From contig NZ_JRVC01000013.1 of NCBI RefSeq assembly GCF_000807925.1, forward strand, positions 62,001 to 126,000: a DNA stretch of 64,000 bases, in the 5' to 3' direction. Positions within the stretch are counted from its first letter, which is position 1; the number at the start of each line of letters is the position of its first letter. Source of the DNA: Novosphingobium subterraneum. GTDB taxonomy: Bacteria > Pseudomonadota > Alphaproteobacteria > Sphingomonadales > Sphingomonadaceae. This document shows, one piece after another, positions 9,433 to 18,976 of this stretch. The notes under the pieces were generated by a model. That model saw only the letters and a program-made list of their open reading frames with translations, made no database searches and was not told where the DNA came from. Both the position numbers and the translations under genes were made by a program.

Positions 9433-10086
9433 TCAGACAACCCGCTTGATCTCACTATAGGCGCCCTCGGTGCGTAGCATGATCGTCACCGGGGCACCCG
9501 AACGGTTGCGCCAGAACCAGCCGTGGCTGCCGTCGAATGCGGCGACGAGATCGCCTTGCTCGCCGGTCGACGCTTGGCCCTTGCCATAACCATGATAGGA
9601 GATGCCCGGAGCGTCCGCGTGGGTGTCGTAATTGACGTGGCCGCCCTCTACCGACCACTTGAAGACGACACGGGCGCCCTTACTGGCCTTGAACTTGACC
9701 TCCGCGCCTTCGCCTGGCGCAAGTGTCAGGCGCGTCGTGTCGGTGCGCCCATCGGCTTCGCTCGCGAGGGGCACCTTCGGGGGCGCGGCTACCGGTTGCA
9801 CGCTGCCGCCTGCAGCCTGCTCCACCTATGCGAGGGCTGGCGCCTGCGCCGCCACTGCATCGGCGGCGGCGTTCTGTGCTGTTTCTTCAGCCAGCTGGAC
9901 TTTGATTTCGCCCATCTGGGTAAGGCCCAGCGCGCGGCCGGCTCCGGTGGGATCGACACCATATTCCGAGGGCAGAATGACCGCGACGAGAAGGGCGCTG
10001 GCGGAGATGGCGGCAACGAGTGTCGCCCGGATCAATTGCCGATTGGTGGGCAGGTCGTCGAGATTGGGACGTTGGGCGTTGAACAT
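9433..10086 (-). pseudogene. Membrane-anchored periplasmic protein interrupted by an amber codon
   Basis: The start MFNAQRPNLDDLPT at 10086 has a perfect AAGGAGG site. Residues 20-40 form a TM helix (VAAISASALLVAVIL), then EYGVDPTGAGRALGLTQMGEIK. Codon 87 is TAG (9826-9828). The same frame continues immediately with a GTG into the C-terminal beta domain (RLTLAPGEGAEVKF, HGWFWRNRSGAPV, GAYSEIKRVV). The two halves together match a single ~218-residue family found beside HupE/UreJ genes. The N-terminal part could be made as an anchor and the GTG could restart translation, but the gene is most simply a nonsense mutant. Confidence 0.75.
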
Positions 10087-10105
10087 GGTCGAAACCTCCT
10101 TGAAA

Positions 10106-10828
10106 TCAGGCGACGGCAAAGCCGACGAGCTGGTAGCCGACCAGCACGAAGCCGGCGGCCATCAGGATGGTGTTGGCGGCGAAGGCGTGGCGCATGAAAC
10201 TTGAGGTCCGGCGCCAGTAGCCCATCAGGATCAGGATGGCGCCGAGCGCGAGAAGTTGCCCGATCTCGACGCCGATATTGAAGGCGATCAGGTTGGCGAG
10301 CAGGCCGTCACTTGAAATCTCGAACTCAAGAATCTTTGTCGCCAGGCCGAACCCGTGGAAGAAGCCGAACACCAGCGTCGCGACCTTGGTATTGGGTTGG
10401 AAGCCGAACCAGCGCTGGAACGCGCCAAGATTGTCGAGCGCCTTATAGACAACCGACAGGCCGATGATTGCGTCGATGAGATAGGCGTTGGCGCTGATCC
10501 CCATCAGCACGCCGAACAGCATGGTCGTCGAATGGCCGACCGCGAACAGCGTCACGTAAAGACCGATGTCCTTCATCCGGTAGAGGAAGAAGATCACGCC
10601 GAACAGGAACAGCAGATGGTCGTAGCCCGTGACCATGTGCTTGGCGCCCAGATACACGAACGGGAGAAACAGGACGCCGCTGCTTTCCTGGATATAGCCC
10701 TTGTCGCCTTCCGCGACATTGTGGGCGAACGCCTCGACCCTGAGGCAGAAGGAAAAAGCAAGCAGCCCGAGGGCGATCATCAGCCTGCTTCGTGAGATAT
10801 GCTGGGTAAGGGTTGCGTATAAGCTCAT
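10106..10828 (-). CDS. HupE/UreJ family membrane protein
   Basis: The 240-residue protein has an N-terminal hydrophobic leader ending CLRVEAFAHN, the signature VTGYDHLLFLFGVIFF, several TM helices, GFFHGFGLA and FNIGVEIGQ. These are the conserved His/Glu segments of HupE/UreJ_2 proteins, proposed secondary nickel/cobalt (or other metal) permeases. The ATG at 10828 follows AGGAGTTCTCCG. The anchor-protein gene follows 19 bp downstream in the same operon. The IS3-family element begins only 53 bp upstream, so the native promoter has probably been displaced. Confidence 0.8.
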   Translation of the reverse strand: MSLYATLTQHISRSRLMIALGLLAFSFCLRVEAFAHNVAEGDKGYIQESSGVLFLPFVYLGAKHMVTGYDHLLFLFGVIFFLYRMKDIGLYVTLFAVGHSTTMLFGVLMGISANAYLIDAIIGLSVVYKALDNLGAFQRWFGFQPNTKVATLVFGFFHGFGLATKILEFEISSDGLLANLIAFNIGVEIGQLLALGAILILMGYWRRTSSFMRHAFAANTILMAAGFVLVGYQLVGFAVA

Positions 10829-10876
10829 CGGAGAACTCCTTGGCCGGTCTCTCGCGCGCCGCCGGGCGCAGGCGGG

Positions 10877-10881
10877 AGCGG
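10877..10881. repeat. Target-site duplication, left copy (AGCGG)
   Basis: AGCGG immediately precedes the left inverted repeat and is repeated at 12151-12155, directly after the right inverted repeat. It shows that the element inserted by transposition and has not since recombined. Confidence 0.75.
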
Positions 10882-10944
10882 TGAGCTGCCCCCTTCTGAG
10901 TGGTCCATTGACTATGAGAGTCTGGACCAAGGAAGGGACGACGT

Positions 10945-11223
10945 ATGCCTGCGAAGAAGCACAAGCCGGAGGAGATCATCGGCAAGCTGCGTGAGGTGGA
11001 GATTATGCTGGGCCAGGGCGGCACGACTGCCGAGGCGTGCCGGCGGATCGCGGTCAGCGAACAGACCTACTATCGCTGGCGCAAGGAATATGGCGGCCTG
11101 GAAACGGATCAGGTGCGGCGGATGAAGGACCTGGAGAAGGAGAATCTGCGGCTGCGCCGCGCGATCTCCGATCTGACGCTGGATAAGCTCATCCTTCAGG
11201 AGGCCGCCAAGGGAAACTTCTGA
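10945..11223 (+). CDS. IS3-family transposase OrfA
   Basis: 92 residues: [21 protein letters not shown], an HTH ([20 protein letters not shown]) and a leucine-zipper-like helix ([18 protein letters not shown]). This is the DNA-binding subunit of IS3-family transposases. It ends EAAKGNF-TGA. A GGGAAAC heptamer at 11211-11217 is in the correct phase (G GGA AAC) for a programmed -1 shift into the OrfB frame. Confidence 0.92.
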   Translation: MPAKKHKPEEIIGKLREVEIMLGQGGTTAEACRRIAVSEQTYYRWRKEYGGLETDQVRRMKDLEKENLRLRRAISDLTLDKLILQEAAKGNF

Positions 11224-11264
11224 GCCCCGCACGGCGTCGGCGCTGCATCGACCAGGTCCGGGAG

Positions 11265-12116
11265 GTGCTGGATGTATCCGAGCGGCGAGTGTGCCGCGTG
11301 CTCGGCCAGCACCGGTCGACGCAACGCAAGGTGCCATGCGGGGCAGATGACGAGGAGGCGCTGACCGACGACATCGTCGCGCTGGCCAAGCAGTATGGGC
11401 GCTATGGCTATCGCCGGGTGACAGCATTGCTGCATGCGTCCGGCTGGTCGGTGAACCATAAGCGGGTCGAGCGGATCTGGCGGCGCGAGGGGCTCAAGGT
11501 GCCTCAGCGCCAACCGAAACGCGGCCGGCTGTGGTTGAACGATGGCTCATGCATCCGGCTGCGGCCGGAGTATCCGGGGCATGTATGGGCCTACGACTTC
11601 GTCGAGGAACGAACCCATGACGGACGCAAGTTCCGCATCCTGACCATCATCGACGAGGCCAGCCGCGAGTGCCTGGCGCTGGTCGTCGCGCGCCAGCTCC
11701 GCCACGAAGACGTGCTGGCAGCGCTGGCCGAGTTGTTCATCGAGCGTGGTCCGCCAGCGCATATCAGATCCGACAACGGCAGCGAGTTCATCGCCACCGC
11801 CGTCCAAACCTGGCTCGGGCAGATCGGCGTGAAGACGCTCTACATCGCGCCGGGCTCGCCATGGGAGAACGGCTACAACGAGAGCTTCAACGGCTCGCTG
11901 CGCGACGAACTGCTGAACGGCGAGATTTTCTACAGCCTCGCCGAGGCCAGGGTGCTGATCGAGGCATGGCGGCGTCACTACAACACCGTCCGGCCGCACA
12001 GCAGCCTTGGCTACCGACCACCGGCTCCGGAAGCGGCAACACCGCCATTGCCGGCCTCCGGTTCCGCTTCGCTCCACCTCCGACCGGCAATGGCGGCGGA
12101 GACGACAATGCACTAA
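11265..12116 (+). CDS. IS3-family transposase OrfB (DDE integrase)
   Basis: The catalytic domain shows the DDE triad: Asp in [12 protein letters not shown], Asp in [10 protein letters not shown] and Glu in [17 protein letters not shown], followed by [15 protein letters not shown]. The frame is open from about 11211, so the natural product is probably the OrfAB fusion made by -1 frameshifting at GGGAAAC. The ATG at 11265 is the first in-frame start if OrfB is made alone. Full length for the family. Confidence 0.92.
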   Translation: MLDVSERRVCRVLGQHRSTQRKVPCGADDEEALTDDIVALAKQYGRYGYRRVTALLHASGWSVNHKRVERIWRREGLKVPQRQPKRGRLWLNDGSCIRLRPEYPGHVWAYDFVEERTHDGRKFRILTIIDEASRECLALVVARQLRHEDVLAALAELFIERGPPAHIRSDNGSEFIATAVQTWLGQIGVKTLYIAPGSPWENGYNESFNGSLRDELLNGEIFYSLAEARVLIEAWRRHYNTVRPHSSLGYRPPAPEAATPPLPASGSASLHLRPAMAAETTMH

Positions 12117-12150
12117 CTATCAACCCGGACCACCCGGTGGGGGCTGCTCA

Positions 12151-12155
12151 AGCGG
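12151..12155. repeat. Target-site duplication, right copy (AGCGG)
   Basis: This is the second copy of the pentanucleotide flanking the IS; it matches 10877-10881. Confidence 0.75.
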
Positions 12156-12279
12156 AGAGGATCTGGCTGGGATCATGGATGCATTGCGGTGGAAGTCACC
12201 GCGAATGCCACTCGCCTATAATCGCAACCTTGCTGCAGAGCAGGGCGCAGCGGGCAGGCTGATGGCGAAGATCGGCTGA
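12156..12279 (+). pseudogene. C-terminal tail of a tyrosine-type integrase
   Basis: Directly after the IS, one frame reads EDLAGIMDALRWKSPRMPLA and then YNRNLAAEQGAAGRLMAKIG before a stop. The W-K-S-x-R-M-x-x-x-Y-x-x-x-L-A pattern is the end of the catalytic domain of phage/ICE-type tyrosine recombinases, including the nucleophile Tyr. Only about 40 residues remain. On the other side of the IS a short GRSLARRRAQAGA stretch (about 10842-10880) could be the matching upstream part, but it is in a different frame. This is a remnant of the mobile element that once carried the region; the assignment is by motif only. Confidence 0.5.
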
Positions 12280-12400
12280 TGGGGTCGCTGGTCGACTCGA
12301 TTGCAGGAGGGCGTCGCTCCCCAAGCAACCTCATCGGACCGGCATGAGCTTATGGAGCTGGCCGGTGGCCCTTGCCAGCAGCGGCACAATGGTCCGTGTT

Positions 12401-13696
12401 TCAGGGAAGGGGGCTTGAGATCGCCTTGATGGCCTTCAATCCCGTTCCAAAACGAGCGATCGCGTCCCTGTTTCTCTCCAGCTCGCCATAGGGCAGATAG
12501 GCGAAGTCGAGATCGGCAATACGGCTGAAAGCCGGGCGACGGAGTTGCGCGCGAACGTCCTGCTCGCGCGCATTCGGTGCGACCAGGAATAGCCCGGCGG
12601 CAGCGTGCAGATCGCTCCCCGACAGCGCCAGATCGAGCATGCGCACGATCCCCGAGTAGATCGAGGTCGAATGTTCAACCTCGAACGCGGCGGCGACGCC
12701 GTCGCCACCCTTCGCCAGCCACAACACGTCGATGAGGCGGATCGAGTCCGCTCCGGGAGAGGTCGCAATGGCGTCTGGAAGGCGCTCGAGGCATCCCTGT
12801 CCAAGCGGGCAGCCAGCGTGAAGTCGACCGCGGTCATTGGCGGCGATCCACACATCGTAACCGAGGGCATGGCCGAGGTCGCGCAGCCAGGCCTGGATTT
12901 CGGCGTGCGTGCGATCGGTTTCGCCCTGCGCGGCGGCTGTCTTGTCGAGCCGGCTTGCCTCCGCTCTGGCATGTTCCAATCTGCCGAGCCAGTCGTCGGC
13001 CGCCGTTGCGTCATCCTCCAGCGGTGGCGCGGGATAGCGGCCCGAGCCAATGTCGAACAACAGTCCGCCGATCGCGCCGAGATCGTTGGAGAGCAACTCG
13101 CGGTAACGGTCGTTGAGGTCGAGGATGCCGGCGCGCATGGCGAGAAAATGATCCCATGACCCGAGCTTCACCTTGGCGCCGGTGACGGCATTGTAGCCCT
13201 TGACGATCGCGGTATTGAAGGGCGGCACCAGCGTCGGGTGAAGGAAATAGAGCAGGTTGGCCGCCGCCGGCCCCAGCCCCTTGATCTTGAGCGCGTCTAT
13301 GCTGCGGATGTGGCTGATGATCTCCTCGGCGGTATCGCAGCACGAGCAATTGTCGAGCAGGCGACCGAACGCCCGCTGGTTGTCCGGGCTTTCGTAGATG
13401 TCTGGAATGCGCAGCTTGGGCTTCCACAGCCAGGCATGGTCGGCGCCCTTGAAGATCTGCCGCTGTTCGGCGATCGAGTGGACAACCGTTTCCAGTGACG
13501 AGCCGCGATAGGCGACGCCGAACCGCCCACTTTCGATTTCTGCGACCACCTGCTGCAGCCCGCGACGGATGGAGCGGAAGTTTTTCAGCCGTTCGTCCCA
13601 CAGAAACCAGGAGCGATAGGTGGCGCCGGGATCGTCTCGCCAACGACGGACAAGCTCGCTCACGAGATCATGATGTGTCGCGGGTAACAAGGTCAT
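12401..13696 (-). CDS. Putative nuclease with HhH-like and PD-(D/E)XK-like parts
   Basis: The 431-residue protein is soluble. Residues 137-152 (IKGLGPAAANLLYFL) resemble a helix-hairpin-helix DNA-binding motif. The C-terminal half has IDVLWLA (Asp323) and AFEVEHSTSIYSG (Glu339-x-Glu341), the spacing and hydrophobic context of a restriction-nuclease-like active site. Homologues with AFEVEHSTS are commonly called type II restriction endonucleases, but no methyltransferase is adjacent. Cys117/119/120 form a CSCC cluster of unknown role. The ATG at 13696 is preferred over a TTG 24 codons upstream; neither has a strong ribosome-binding site. The gene lies between the IS/integrase remnant and the cus operon. 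Confidence 0.55.
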   Translation of the reverse strand: MTLLPATHHDLVSELVRRWRDDPGATYRSWFLWDERLKNFRSIRRGLQQVVAEIESGRFGVAYRGSSLETVVHSIAEQRQIFKGADHAWLWKPKLRIPDIYESPDNQRAFGRLLDNCSCCDTAEEIISHIRSIDALKIKGLGPAAANLLYFLHPTLVPPFNTAIVKGYNAVTGAKVKLGSWDHFLAMRAGILDLNDRYRELLSNDLGAIGGLLFDIGSGRYPAPPLEDDATAADDWLGRLEHARAEASRLDKTAAAQGETDRTHAEIQAWLRDLGHALGYDVWIAANDRGRLHAGCPLGQGCLERLPDAIATSPGADSIRLIDVLWLAKGGDGVAAAFEVEHSTSIYSGIVRMLDLALSGSDLHAAAGLFLVAPNAREQDVRAQLRRPAFSRIADLDFAYLPYGELERNRDAIARFGTGLKAIKAISSPLP

Positions 13697-13888
13697 ACTG
13701 GCTGGGTCATCTAAACTGGGCTCCTTGCCGTTCAGGCTATCGCGAGCAAGGGCGGCTTGCACGTTCAATGTGCGATCCGCGAAGCGTGCTCAAATTGTCG
13801 GTGATCGCGCAGGGAAACGCCGCTGGCATTGGGCGTTGCCGGTCGCAACCGTCGACCGGGCGCACAGCCAGGCAGACGGCCGGCACGG

Positions 13889-13914
13889 GCGTCGCCGCCC
13901 GGGAGCGGCGACGC
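13889..13914. terminator. Perfect 10-bp stem hairpin at the end of the cus operon
   Basis: GCGTCGCCGC (13889-13898) pairs with GCGGCGACGC (13905-13914) around a 6-nt loop. It is 31 bp beyond the cusF stop on the minus strand and 193 bp before the nuclease start. No U-run follows on the minus side, whereas a short T-run (CTTTTTC) follows on the plus side. Confidence 0.55.
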
Positions 13915-13944
13915 AACCAGCTTTTTCCGGTCGAACTTAGCGGA

Positions 13945-14334
13945 TCACTGCTTTGCGATCGCGGTGACCTCGCCATCGCTGCCCTTGAGCGAGAGGTCGA
14001 AATCGACCTTGTCGCCGACCTTGACCGCATCGGTGATCGACGGCGCGGCCTTGAACGCCATCGTCATCGCGGGCCACTTGGCCTCCGGGATCGGACCATG
14101 ATCGAGCGTGATCGTGCCTGCCGCCTTGTCGATCGCGGTGACGGTGCCATGGCCCTTGGCCTTGATCGCGGCGTTCGCGTCAGGCGCCATCGACATGTTG
14201 CCCATGTCGCCGCTCATGGTCGCGGCGGGCTCCGCCTCGTTGGTCTCAGTCGCAACGGGGGCCTCCGCCTTCTTGCCGCACGCGGCAGTCAGGGCGGCGA
14301 GGCCGAGGGCAATGGTCAGTCGTGCATGGTTCAT
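13945..14334 (-). CDS. cusF: CusF-like periplasmic copper-binding lipoprotein
   Basis: 129 residues. An N-terminal lipobox (LGLAALTAAC-G) suggests a lipid-anchored periplasmic protein. A Met-rich linker (MSGDMGNMSMAP) is followed by a CusF domain: GTVTAIDKAAGTITLDHGPI with the WPAMTM metal-binding segment that provides Trp and Met ligands. It would hand Cu(I)/Ag(I) to the CusCBA pump. The start at 14334 follows AAGGAGAAGACG; another ATG five codons earlier is part of that site. It is the last gene of the cus operon, 11 bp after cusA. Confidence 0.88.
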   Translation of the reverse strand: MNHARLTIALGLAALTAACGKKAEAPVATETNEAEPAATMSGDMGNMSMAPDANAAIKAKGHGTVTAIDKAAGTITLDHGPIPEAKWPAMTMAFKAAPSITDAVKVGDKVDFDLSLKGSDGEVTAIAKQ

Positions 14335-14345
14335 CGTCTTCTCCT

Positions 14346-17300
14346 TCATGATGAAACGGGTTGAGGGATGGGATCGGTCTTGGGCCGGCGCAACAGCAGG
14401 TAGGCGGCGGGCAGGACGAACATTGAGAGCAAGGGCGCGGTCAGCATGCCGCCGATCATCGGCGCGGCAATCCGGCTCATGACCTCCGAACCCGCGCCTG
14501 ATCCCAGCAGGATCGGCAGCAGGCCGGCCAGGATCACCGCCACCGTCATCGCCTTGGGACGGACGCGCAGCAGCGCGCCTTCGCGCACGGCGGCCTCGAC
14601 CTCGGCAGCGTCCGGATGTGCGCCGCGCTCGGCCAGCGCGTTCTTGAGATAGATCAGCATCACCACCCCGAACTCGGCGGAGACGCCGGCGAGCGCGATG
14701 AACCCGACCCCGGTGGCGATCGACTGGTTGAACCCCAGCAGATAAAGCGTCCAGATGCCGCCGGTCAGCGCAAACGGCAGCGTCCCCATGATCAGCGCCG
14801 CCTCGTCGAAGCGGCCGAAGATGAGGTAGAGCAGCACGAAGATGATCAGCAGCGTCGCGGGCACGACCAGCTTCAAGCGGTCGACCGCGCGCTCGAGATA
14901 TTCGAACTGGCCAGAGTAAGCGATGCTGACCCCAGGCGAGAGCCTGACCTGTTTCGCCACCGCACGCTGCAGATCGCCGACCACCGAGGCAAGATCGCGC
15001 CCGCGCACATCGACGTAGACCCAGGTCGAAGGCCGGGCATTCTCGGTCTTGAGCATCGGCGGTCCCTCGGCGATCGAGACGTTTGCCACGGTGCCCAAGG
15101 TGATCTGCTGGCCCGCGGGCGTCAGGATCGGTAGCGCCCGCAGCCTTTCGAGGCTGTCGCGCAATTCGCGCGGATAGCGCACGCTGATCGGATAGCGGGC
15201 GAGGCCCTCGACCGTCTCGCCGATCGTCTCGCCGCCGATCGCGCCGGAGACGATGGCCTGGACGTCGGCGATGTTGAGCCCGAACCGCGCGGCGGCGGCG
15301 CGGTCTATGTCGACATCGACATAGCGTCCGCCGGTCAGCCGCTCGGCGAGCGCCGAGCTGACGCCGGGCACGCTCCTGGCCACGGTCTCGACATCATGCG
15401 CGATGCGGTCGAGCTCGGCGAGGTCACTGCCCGACACCTTGACCCCGATCGGGCTCTTGATGCCCGTCGCGAGCATGTCGATGCGGTTGCGGATCGGCGG
15501 CACCCAGATATTGGCGAGACCCGGAAGCTTCACCCGGCGATCGAGCTCGTCGACAAGGCGTTCGGGCGTCATGCCCGACCGCCACTGGTCGCGGGGCTTG
15601 AATTGGATCGTCGTCTCGAACATTTCGAGCGGCGCGGGATCGGTCGCGGTCTCGGCGCGGCCGGCCTTGCCGAACACGCTTTCGACTTCGGGCACGGTCT
15701 TGATCAGGCGGTCGGTCTGCTGGAGCAGCTCACTCGCCTTGGCGGCCGAGAGGCCCGGCAGCGCCGAGGGCATGTAGAGCAGGTCGCCCTCGTCGAGATT
15801 GGGCATGAACTCGCCGCCGAGCCGGCTGAGCGGCCAGGCCGTGGTGGCGAACACCAGAGCCGCGATCAGCAGCACTGCCTTGGGCCGCTTCATCGTCCAG
15901 TCGATCGCGGGCCGGTAGATATTGGTGAGCCAGCGATTGACCGGATTGGCCTGCTCGGCCGGAATGCGGCCCCGGATCAGCCAGCCCATCAGGATCGGCA
16001 CCAGGGTCACCGACAGGATCGCGGCCGCGCCCATCGCATAGGTCTTGGTGAAGGCGAGCGGCGCGAACAGCCGGCCTTCCTGCGCCTCCAGGGTGAAGAC
16101 CGGAATGAACGACAGCGTGATGATCAGCAGGCTGAAGAACAGCGCCGGCCCGACCTCGGCCGCCGCCTCGGTGACGACGATCCAGCGCATCTCGCCATCG
16201 AGATGTCTGTCCGGGTGATCCTGCTCCCAGCGTTCGATCCTCTTGTGGGCGTTCTCGATCATGACGACCGCCGCATCCACCATCGCGCCGATGGCGATGG
16301 CGATGCCGCCCAGCGACATGATGTTGGCGTTCACCCCCTGGAACCGCATTACGACGAACGCGGCCAGCACACCGAGCGGCAAGGTCAGGATCGCGACCAG
16401 CGCCGAGCGGACGTGCCAGAGGAACAGGGCGCAGACCAATGCGACGACGATGAACTCCTCGACCAGCTTGCGGGTGAGGTTCTCGACCGCGCGATCGATC
16501 AGCTGCGAGCGGTCATAGACCGTGACCACCTCGACGCCCGGCGGCAGGCTTTTCCTGAGATCGGCGAGCTTGTCCTTGACCGCCGCGATGGTCTCACGGG
16601 CGTTCTTGCCTGACCGAAGAATAACGACGCCGCCGGCGACCTCGCCTTCGCCGTTCAGTTCGGCGATGCCGCGCCGCATCTCGGGGCCGACCTGGATCGT
16701 GGCGACATCGCCGAGCCGGACGGGCACGCCGCCCGCCGCAGTCTTGAGCGGGATTGCCCGGAAATCGTCGAGCGTTTTCAGATAGCCCGAGGCGCGGACC
16801 ATATATTCGGCCTCGGCCATTTCCAGCACCGAGCCGCTGGCTTCCTGATTGGCTTGGCTGATCGCCTGCACTGCCTGGGCGTGGGTTACGCCGTAGGCCG
16901 CGAGCTTCACCGGATCGAGCAGCACCTGGTACTGCTTGACCATGCCGCCGATGCTGGCGACTTCGGCCACGCCGGTCACGGTCTTCAGCTCGTAGCGCAG
17001 GAACCAGTCCTGCAACCCGCGAAGCTGCGAGAGATCGTGCCGGCCGGTGCGGTCGACCAGCGCATATTCATAGACCCAGCCGACCCCGGTCGCGTCCGGC
17101 CCGAGCGCGCTGCGGGCGCTGGCCGGCAACCGACCCTGGACCTGGTTGAGATATTCGAGCACGCGGCTGCGCGCCCAGTAGAGATCGGTGCCGTCCTCGA
17201 AGATCACATAGACGAAGCTGTCGCCGAAGAAGCTATAGCCGCGCACCGTCTTGGCGCCGGGCACCGACAGCATGGTGGTGGTGAGCGGATAGGTGATCTG

Positions 17301-17489
17301 GTTCTCGACGATCTGCGGCGCCTGACCCGGATAGGAAGTGCGGATCACGACCTGCACGTCGGAAAGATCGGGCAGCGCGTCGATCGGGGTCGAGCGCACC
17401 GCCCACAGGCCCGCGCCGACCAGCGCGAGCATGCCGAGCACGACGAAGAAGCGGTTCCTCACCGACCAGCGGATGAGATGGGCGATCAC
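14346..17489 (-). CDS. cusA: CusA-type heavy-metal RND efflux pump
   Basis: 1047 residues, the standard length for HME-RND proteins. TM1 is followed by [12 protein letters not shown]; the proton-relay helix carries [19 protein letters not shown]. The three methionines that bind Cu(I)/Ag(I) in E. coli CusA (Met573, Met623, Met672) are conserved in [18 protein letters not shown] and [15 protein letters not shown], so monovalent copper/silver specificity is well supported over Czc-type Zn/Co/Cd export. Its start overlaps the cusB stop by 4 bp (ATGA). Translational coupling with cusB is expected. Confidence 0.95.
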   Translation of the reverse strand: MIAHLIRWSVRNRFFVVLGMLALVGAGLWAVRSTPIDALPDLSDVQVVIRTSYPGQAPQIVENQITYPLTTTMLSVPGAKTVRGYSFFGDSFVYVIFEDGTDLYWARSRVLEYLNQVQGRLPASARSALGPDATGVGWVYEYALVDRTGRHDLSQLRGLQDWFLRYELKTVTGVAEVASIGGMVKQYQVLLDPVKLAAYGVTHAQAVQAISQANQEASGSVLEMAEAEYMVRASGYLKTLDDFRAIPLKTAAGGVPVRLGDVATIQVGPEMRRGIAELNGEGEVAGGVVILRSGKNARETIAAVKDKLADLRKSLPPGVEVVTVYDRSQLIDRAVENLTRKLVEEFIVVALVCALFLWHVRSALVAILTLPLGVLAAFVVMRFQGVNANIMSLGGIAIAIGAMVDAAVVMIENAHKRIERWEQDHPDRHLDGEMRWIVVTEAAAEVGPALFFSLLIITLSFIPVFTLEAQEGRLFAPLAFTKTYAMGAAAILSVTLVPILMGWLIRGRIPAEQANPVNRWLTNIYRPAIDWTMKRPKAVLLIAALVFATTAWPLSRLGGEFMPNLDEGDLLYMPSALPGLSAAKASELLQQTDRLIKTVPEVESVFGKAGRAETATDPAPLEMFETTIQFKPRDQWRSGMTPERLVDELDRRVKLPGLANIWVPPIRNRIDMLATGIKSPIGVKVSGSDLAELDRIAHDVETVARSVPGVSSALAERLTGGRYVDVDIDRAAAARFGLNIADVQAIVSGAIGGETIGETVEGLARYPISVRYPRELRDSLERLRALPILTPAGQQITLGTVANVSIAEGPPMLKTENARPSTWVYVDVRGRDLASVVGDLQRAVAKQVRLSPGVSIAYSGQFEYLERAVDRLKLVVPATLLIIFVLLYLIFGRFDEAALIMGTLPFALTGGIWTLYLLGFNQSIATGVGFIALAGVSAEFGVVMLIYLKNALAERGAHPDAAEVEAAVREGALLRVRPKAMTVAVILAGLLPILLGSGAGSEVMSRIAAPMIGGMLTAPLLSMFVLPAAYLLLRRPKTDPIPQPVSS

Positions 17490-18976
17490 TGGCCCGCCAC
17501 CTTCGCCATATGCCGCAGCGTCGGTCCCGCCGGGGGCCGGTCGAACCCGAACCGGACCCGGTCACCCGCCTTGAAGCCGCGCGCGATGCCCGGATTGGCG
17601 AGCGCGAAGGTCATCGTCATCGCCGGCCAGTCGAGCGCGGGAACGGGCTCGTGGCTGAGCGTCACCGAATTGGCCGTGATCCGCTCGATCTTGCCCGTCG
17701 TCTCGTACAGCGTGGCTTTCGACGCCGGCGCGGCGATGGTCGCCGATGCCGCACCGCCGCCGATCGGCCGCGCCTCGATTCCCGACAGGCTCGCCTCGGA
17801 ATCGATCAGGAACTGCCCCGAGACGACGACGTTCTCGCCGGGCGACAGGCCGGCAAGGATCTCGGTCTCGCCGCCTGCCTCGCGGCCGATGCGGACCTCG
17901 GCGGGATGATAGCGCCCGTCGCCTGCGGCCAGCATGACGAGCGTGCGCCTGCCCGTGCGGATCACCGCTTCGCTCGGCACCAGCAGCGCCGGCTTGGCAT
18001 CGCCGCCAAGCGCGACGCTGGCGAACATGCCCGGCCGCAACCGGCCGTCCCGGTTGGGCAGCTCGATCCGCACGGTGAGCGTGCGGCTGTCGGCCTGCGT
18101 GGTCGGCAGGATCGCGATCACCCGGCCGGCGAAGCGCTCGCCGGGGAAGCCCGCCAGCGTGGTGCTGGCATTCTGGCCGACCCGGACATCGCCCGCGCGC
18201 GCTTCGGGCACCGCGGCATTGAGCCAGACGGTGCTGAGCCCGCTTACCTGGGCGAGCGTCTGGCCCATGGCGAGCGTCACGCCGGCACGGGCGTCGAGCG
18301 TCTGGATCGTGCCCGAGATCGGCGTCGTGATCGTCACCACGCCGTTCGGGCGTCCGCTCCGCTCGACGCTGGCGATGAGGCCGTCGGACATGCCCATCAG
18401 CCGCAGTCGCTGGCGCGCGGCCGCGGTGAGGTCGGGCTTGCCGAGCCGCCTGACGCTCAGATATTCGGTCTGCGCGGCGCCCCATTCGGGCAGGAGCAGG
18501 TCCGCGATCGGCGCGCCGGCGCGGACCACGTCCCCGGGCGCTCGCGCATAGACGCGGCTCACGAACCCGCCCGAACGCGCCTGGATGACGGCGACGTCGC
18601 GCTGGTTGAAGTCGATCGTGCCGGTGACCTCGAGGGCCGAGGCAAGGCTGCCCATCTTCGCCGCGACGACCCGCAATCCCAGGCTCTGCCGCGCGGCGGG
18701 ATCGACGGCGACCGTGGGGGCCGCGCCGGCGCTTCCTCCGTCCGCGTATCGCGGCACGAGCTGCATATCCATGAAGGGCGACTTGCCGGGCTTGTCGAAC
18801 TTCTGGTTGGGGAACATCGGATCGTACCAGTAAAGGACTTTGCCTGCCCCGGCGGGCGTGGTCGCCTCCGATTGCGGTGTCTGGCGATGGCCAGCCCAAT
18901 AGCCTGTGCCGCCGGCCAGCAGCGCGACAGCCAGGATCGATGCGCCCCAGCGCAGCGCGGATTTATCGAGCGTCAT
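17486..18976 (-). CDS. cusB: CusB-type membrane fusion protein with C-terminal CusF-like domain
   Basis: 496 residues. An N-terminal signal/anchor helix is followed by the CusB N-terminal metal segment ([29 protein letters not shown]) with its Met ligands, then lipoyl/barrel-sandwich, beta-barrel and hairpin domains. After the normal membrane-proximal end, residues ~430-490 form an extra domain, [17 protein letters not shown]...[10 protein letters not shown]...GDRVRF, which is a CusF fold with the WPAMTM motif. It therefore carries its own metallochaperone. The start ATG at 18976 overlaps the cusC stop (ATGA). Confidence 0.93.
   Translation of the reverse strand: MTLDKSALRWGASILAVALLAGGTGYWAGHRQTPQSEATTPAGAGKVLYWYDPMFPNQKFDKPGKSPFMDMQLVPRYADGGSAGAAPTVAVDPAARQSLGLRVVAAKMGSLASALEVTGTIDFNQRDVAVIQARSGGFVSRVYARAPGDVVRAGAPIADLLLPEWGAAQTEYLSVRRLGKPDLTAAARQRLRLMGMSDGLIASVERSGRPNGVVTITTPISGTIQTLDARAGVTLAMGQTLAQVSGLSTVWLNAAVPEARAGDVRVGQNASTTLAGFPGERFAGRVIAILPTTQADSRTLTVRIELPNRDGRLRPGMFASVALGGDAKPALLVPSEAVIRTGRRTLVMLAAGDGRYHPAEVRIGREAGGETEILAGLSPGENVVVSGQFLIDSEASLSGIEARPIGGGAASATIAAPASKATLYETTGKIERITANSVTLSHEPVPALDWPAMTMTFALANPGIARGFKAGDRVRFGFDRPPAGPTLRHMAKVAGQ

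Larger units (their letters stand above)
10882..12150 (+). mobile_element. IS3-family insertion sequence (IS407-like group), intact
   Basis: The element is 1269 bp. Left end TGAGCTGCCCCC...GTGGTCC and right end (read inward) TGAGCAGCCCCC...GGTGGTCC are imperfect terminal inverted repeats of about 24 bp. It encodes OrfA (helix-turn-helix) and OrfB (DDE integrase) in the 0 and -1 frames. A perfect 5-bp direct repeat flanks it. Everything needed for transposition appears present. Confidence 0.9.

Noticed and set aside
6551..10086. Genome-wide recoding of TAG as a sense codon
   Set aside because: TAG terminates several intact genes in the window (copD, the GntR gene, the DUF1622 gene, the GH130-like gene), so general reassignment is not supported; only nonsense mutation or local suppression remains.
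10800..10830. A TGCGTATAAG sequence on the plus strand within the HupE gene as another ECF promoter
   Set aside because: The -35 spacing does not fit, it lies inside a coding region and points away from HupE with no suitable gene before the IS.
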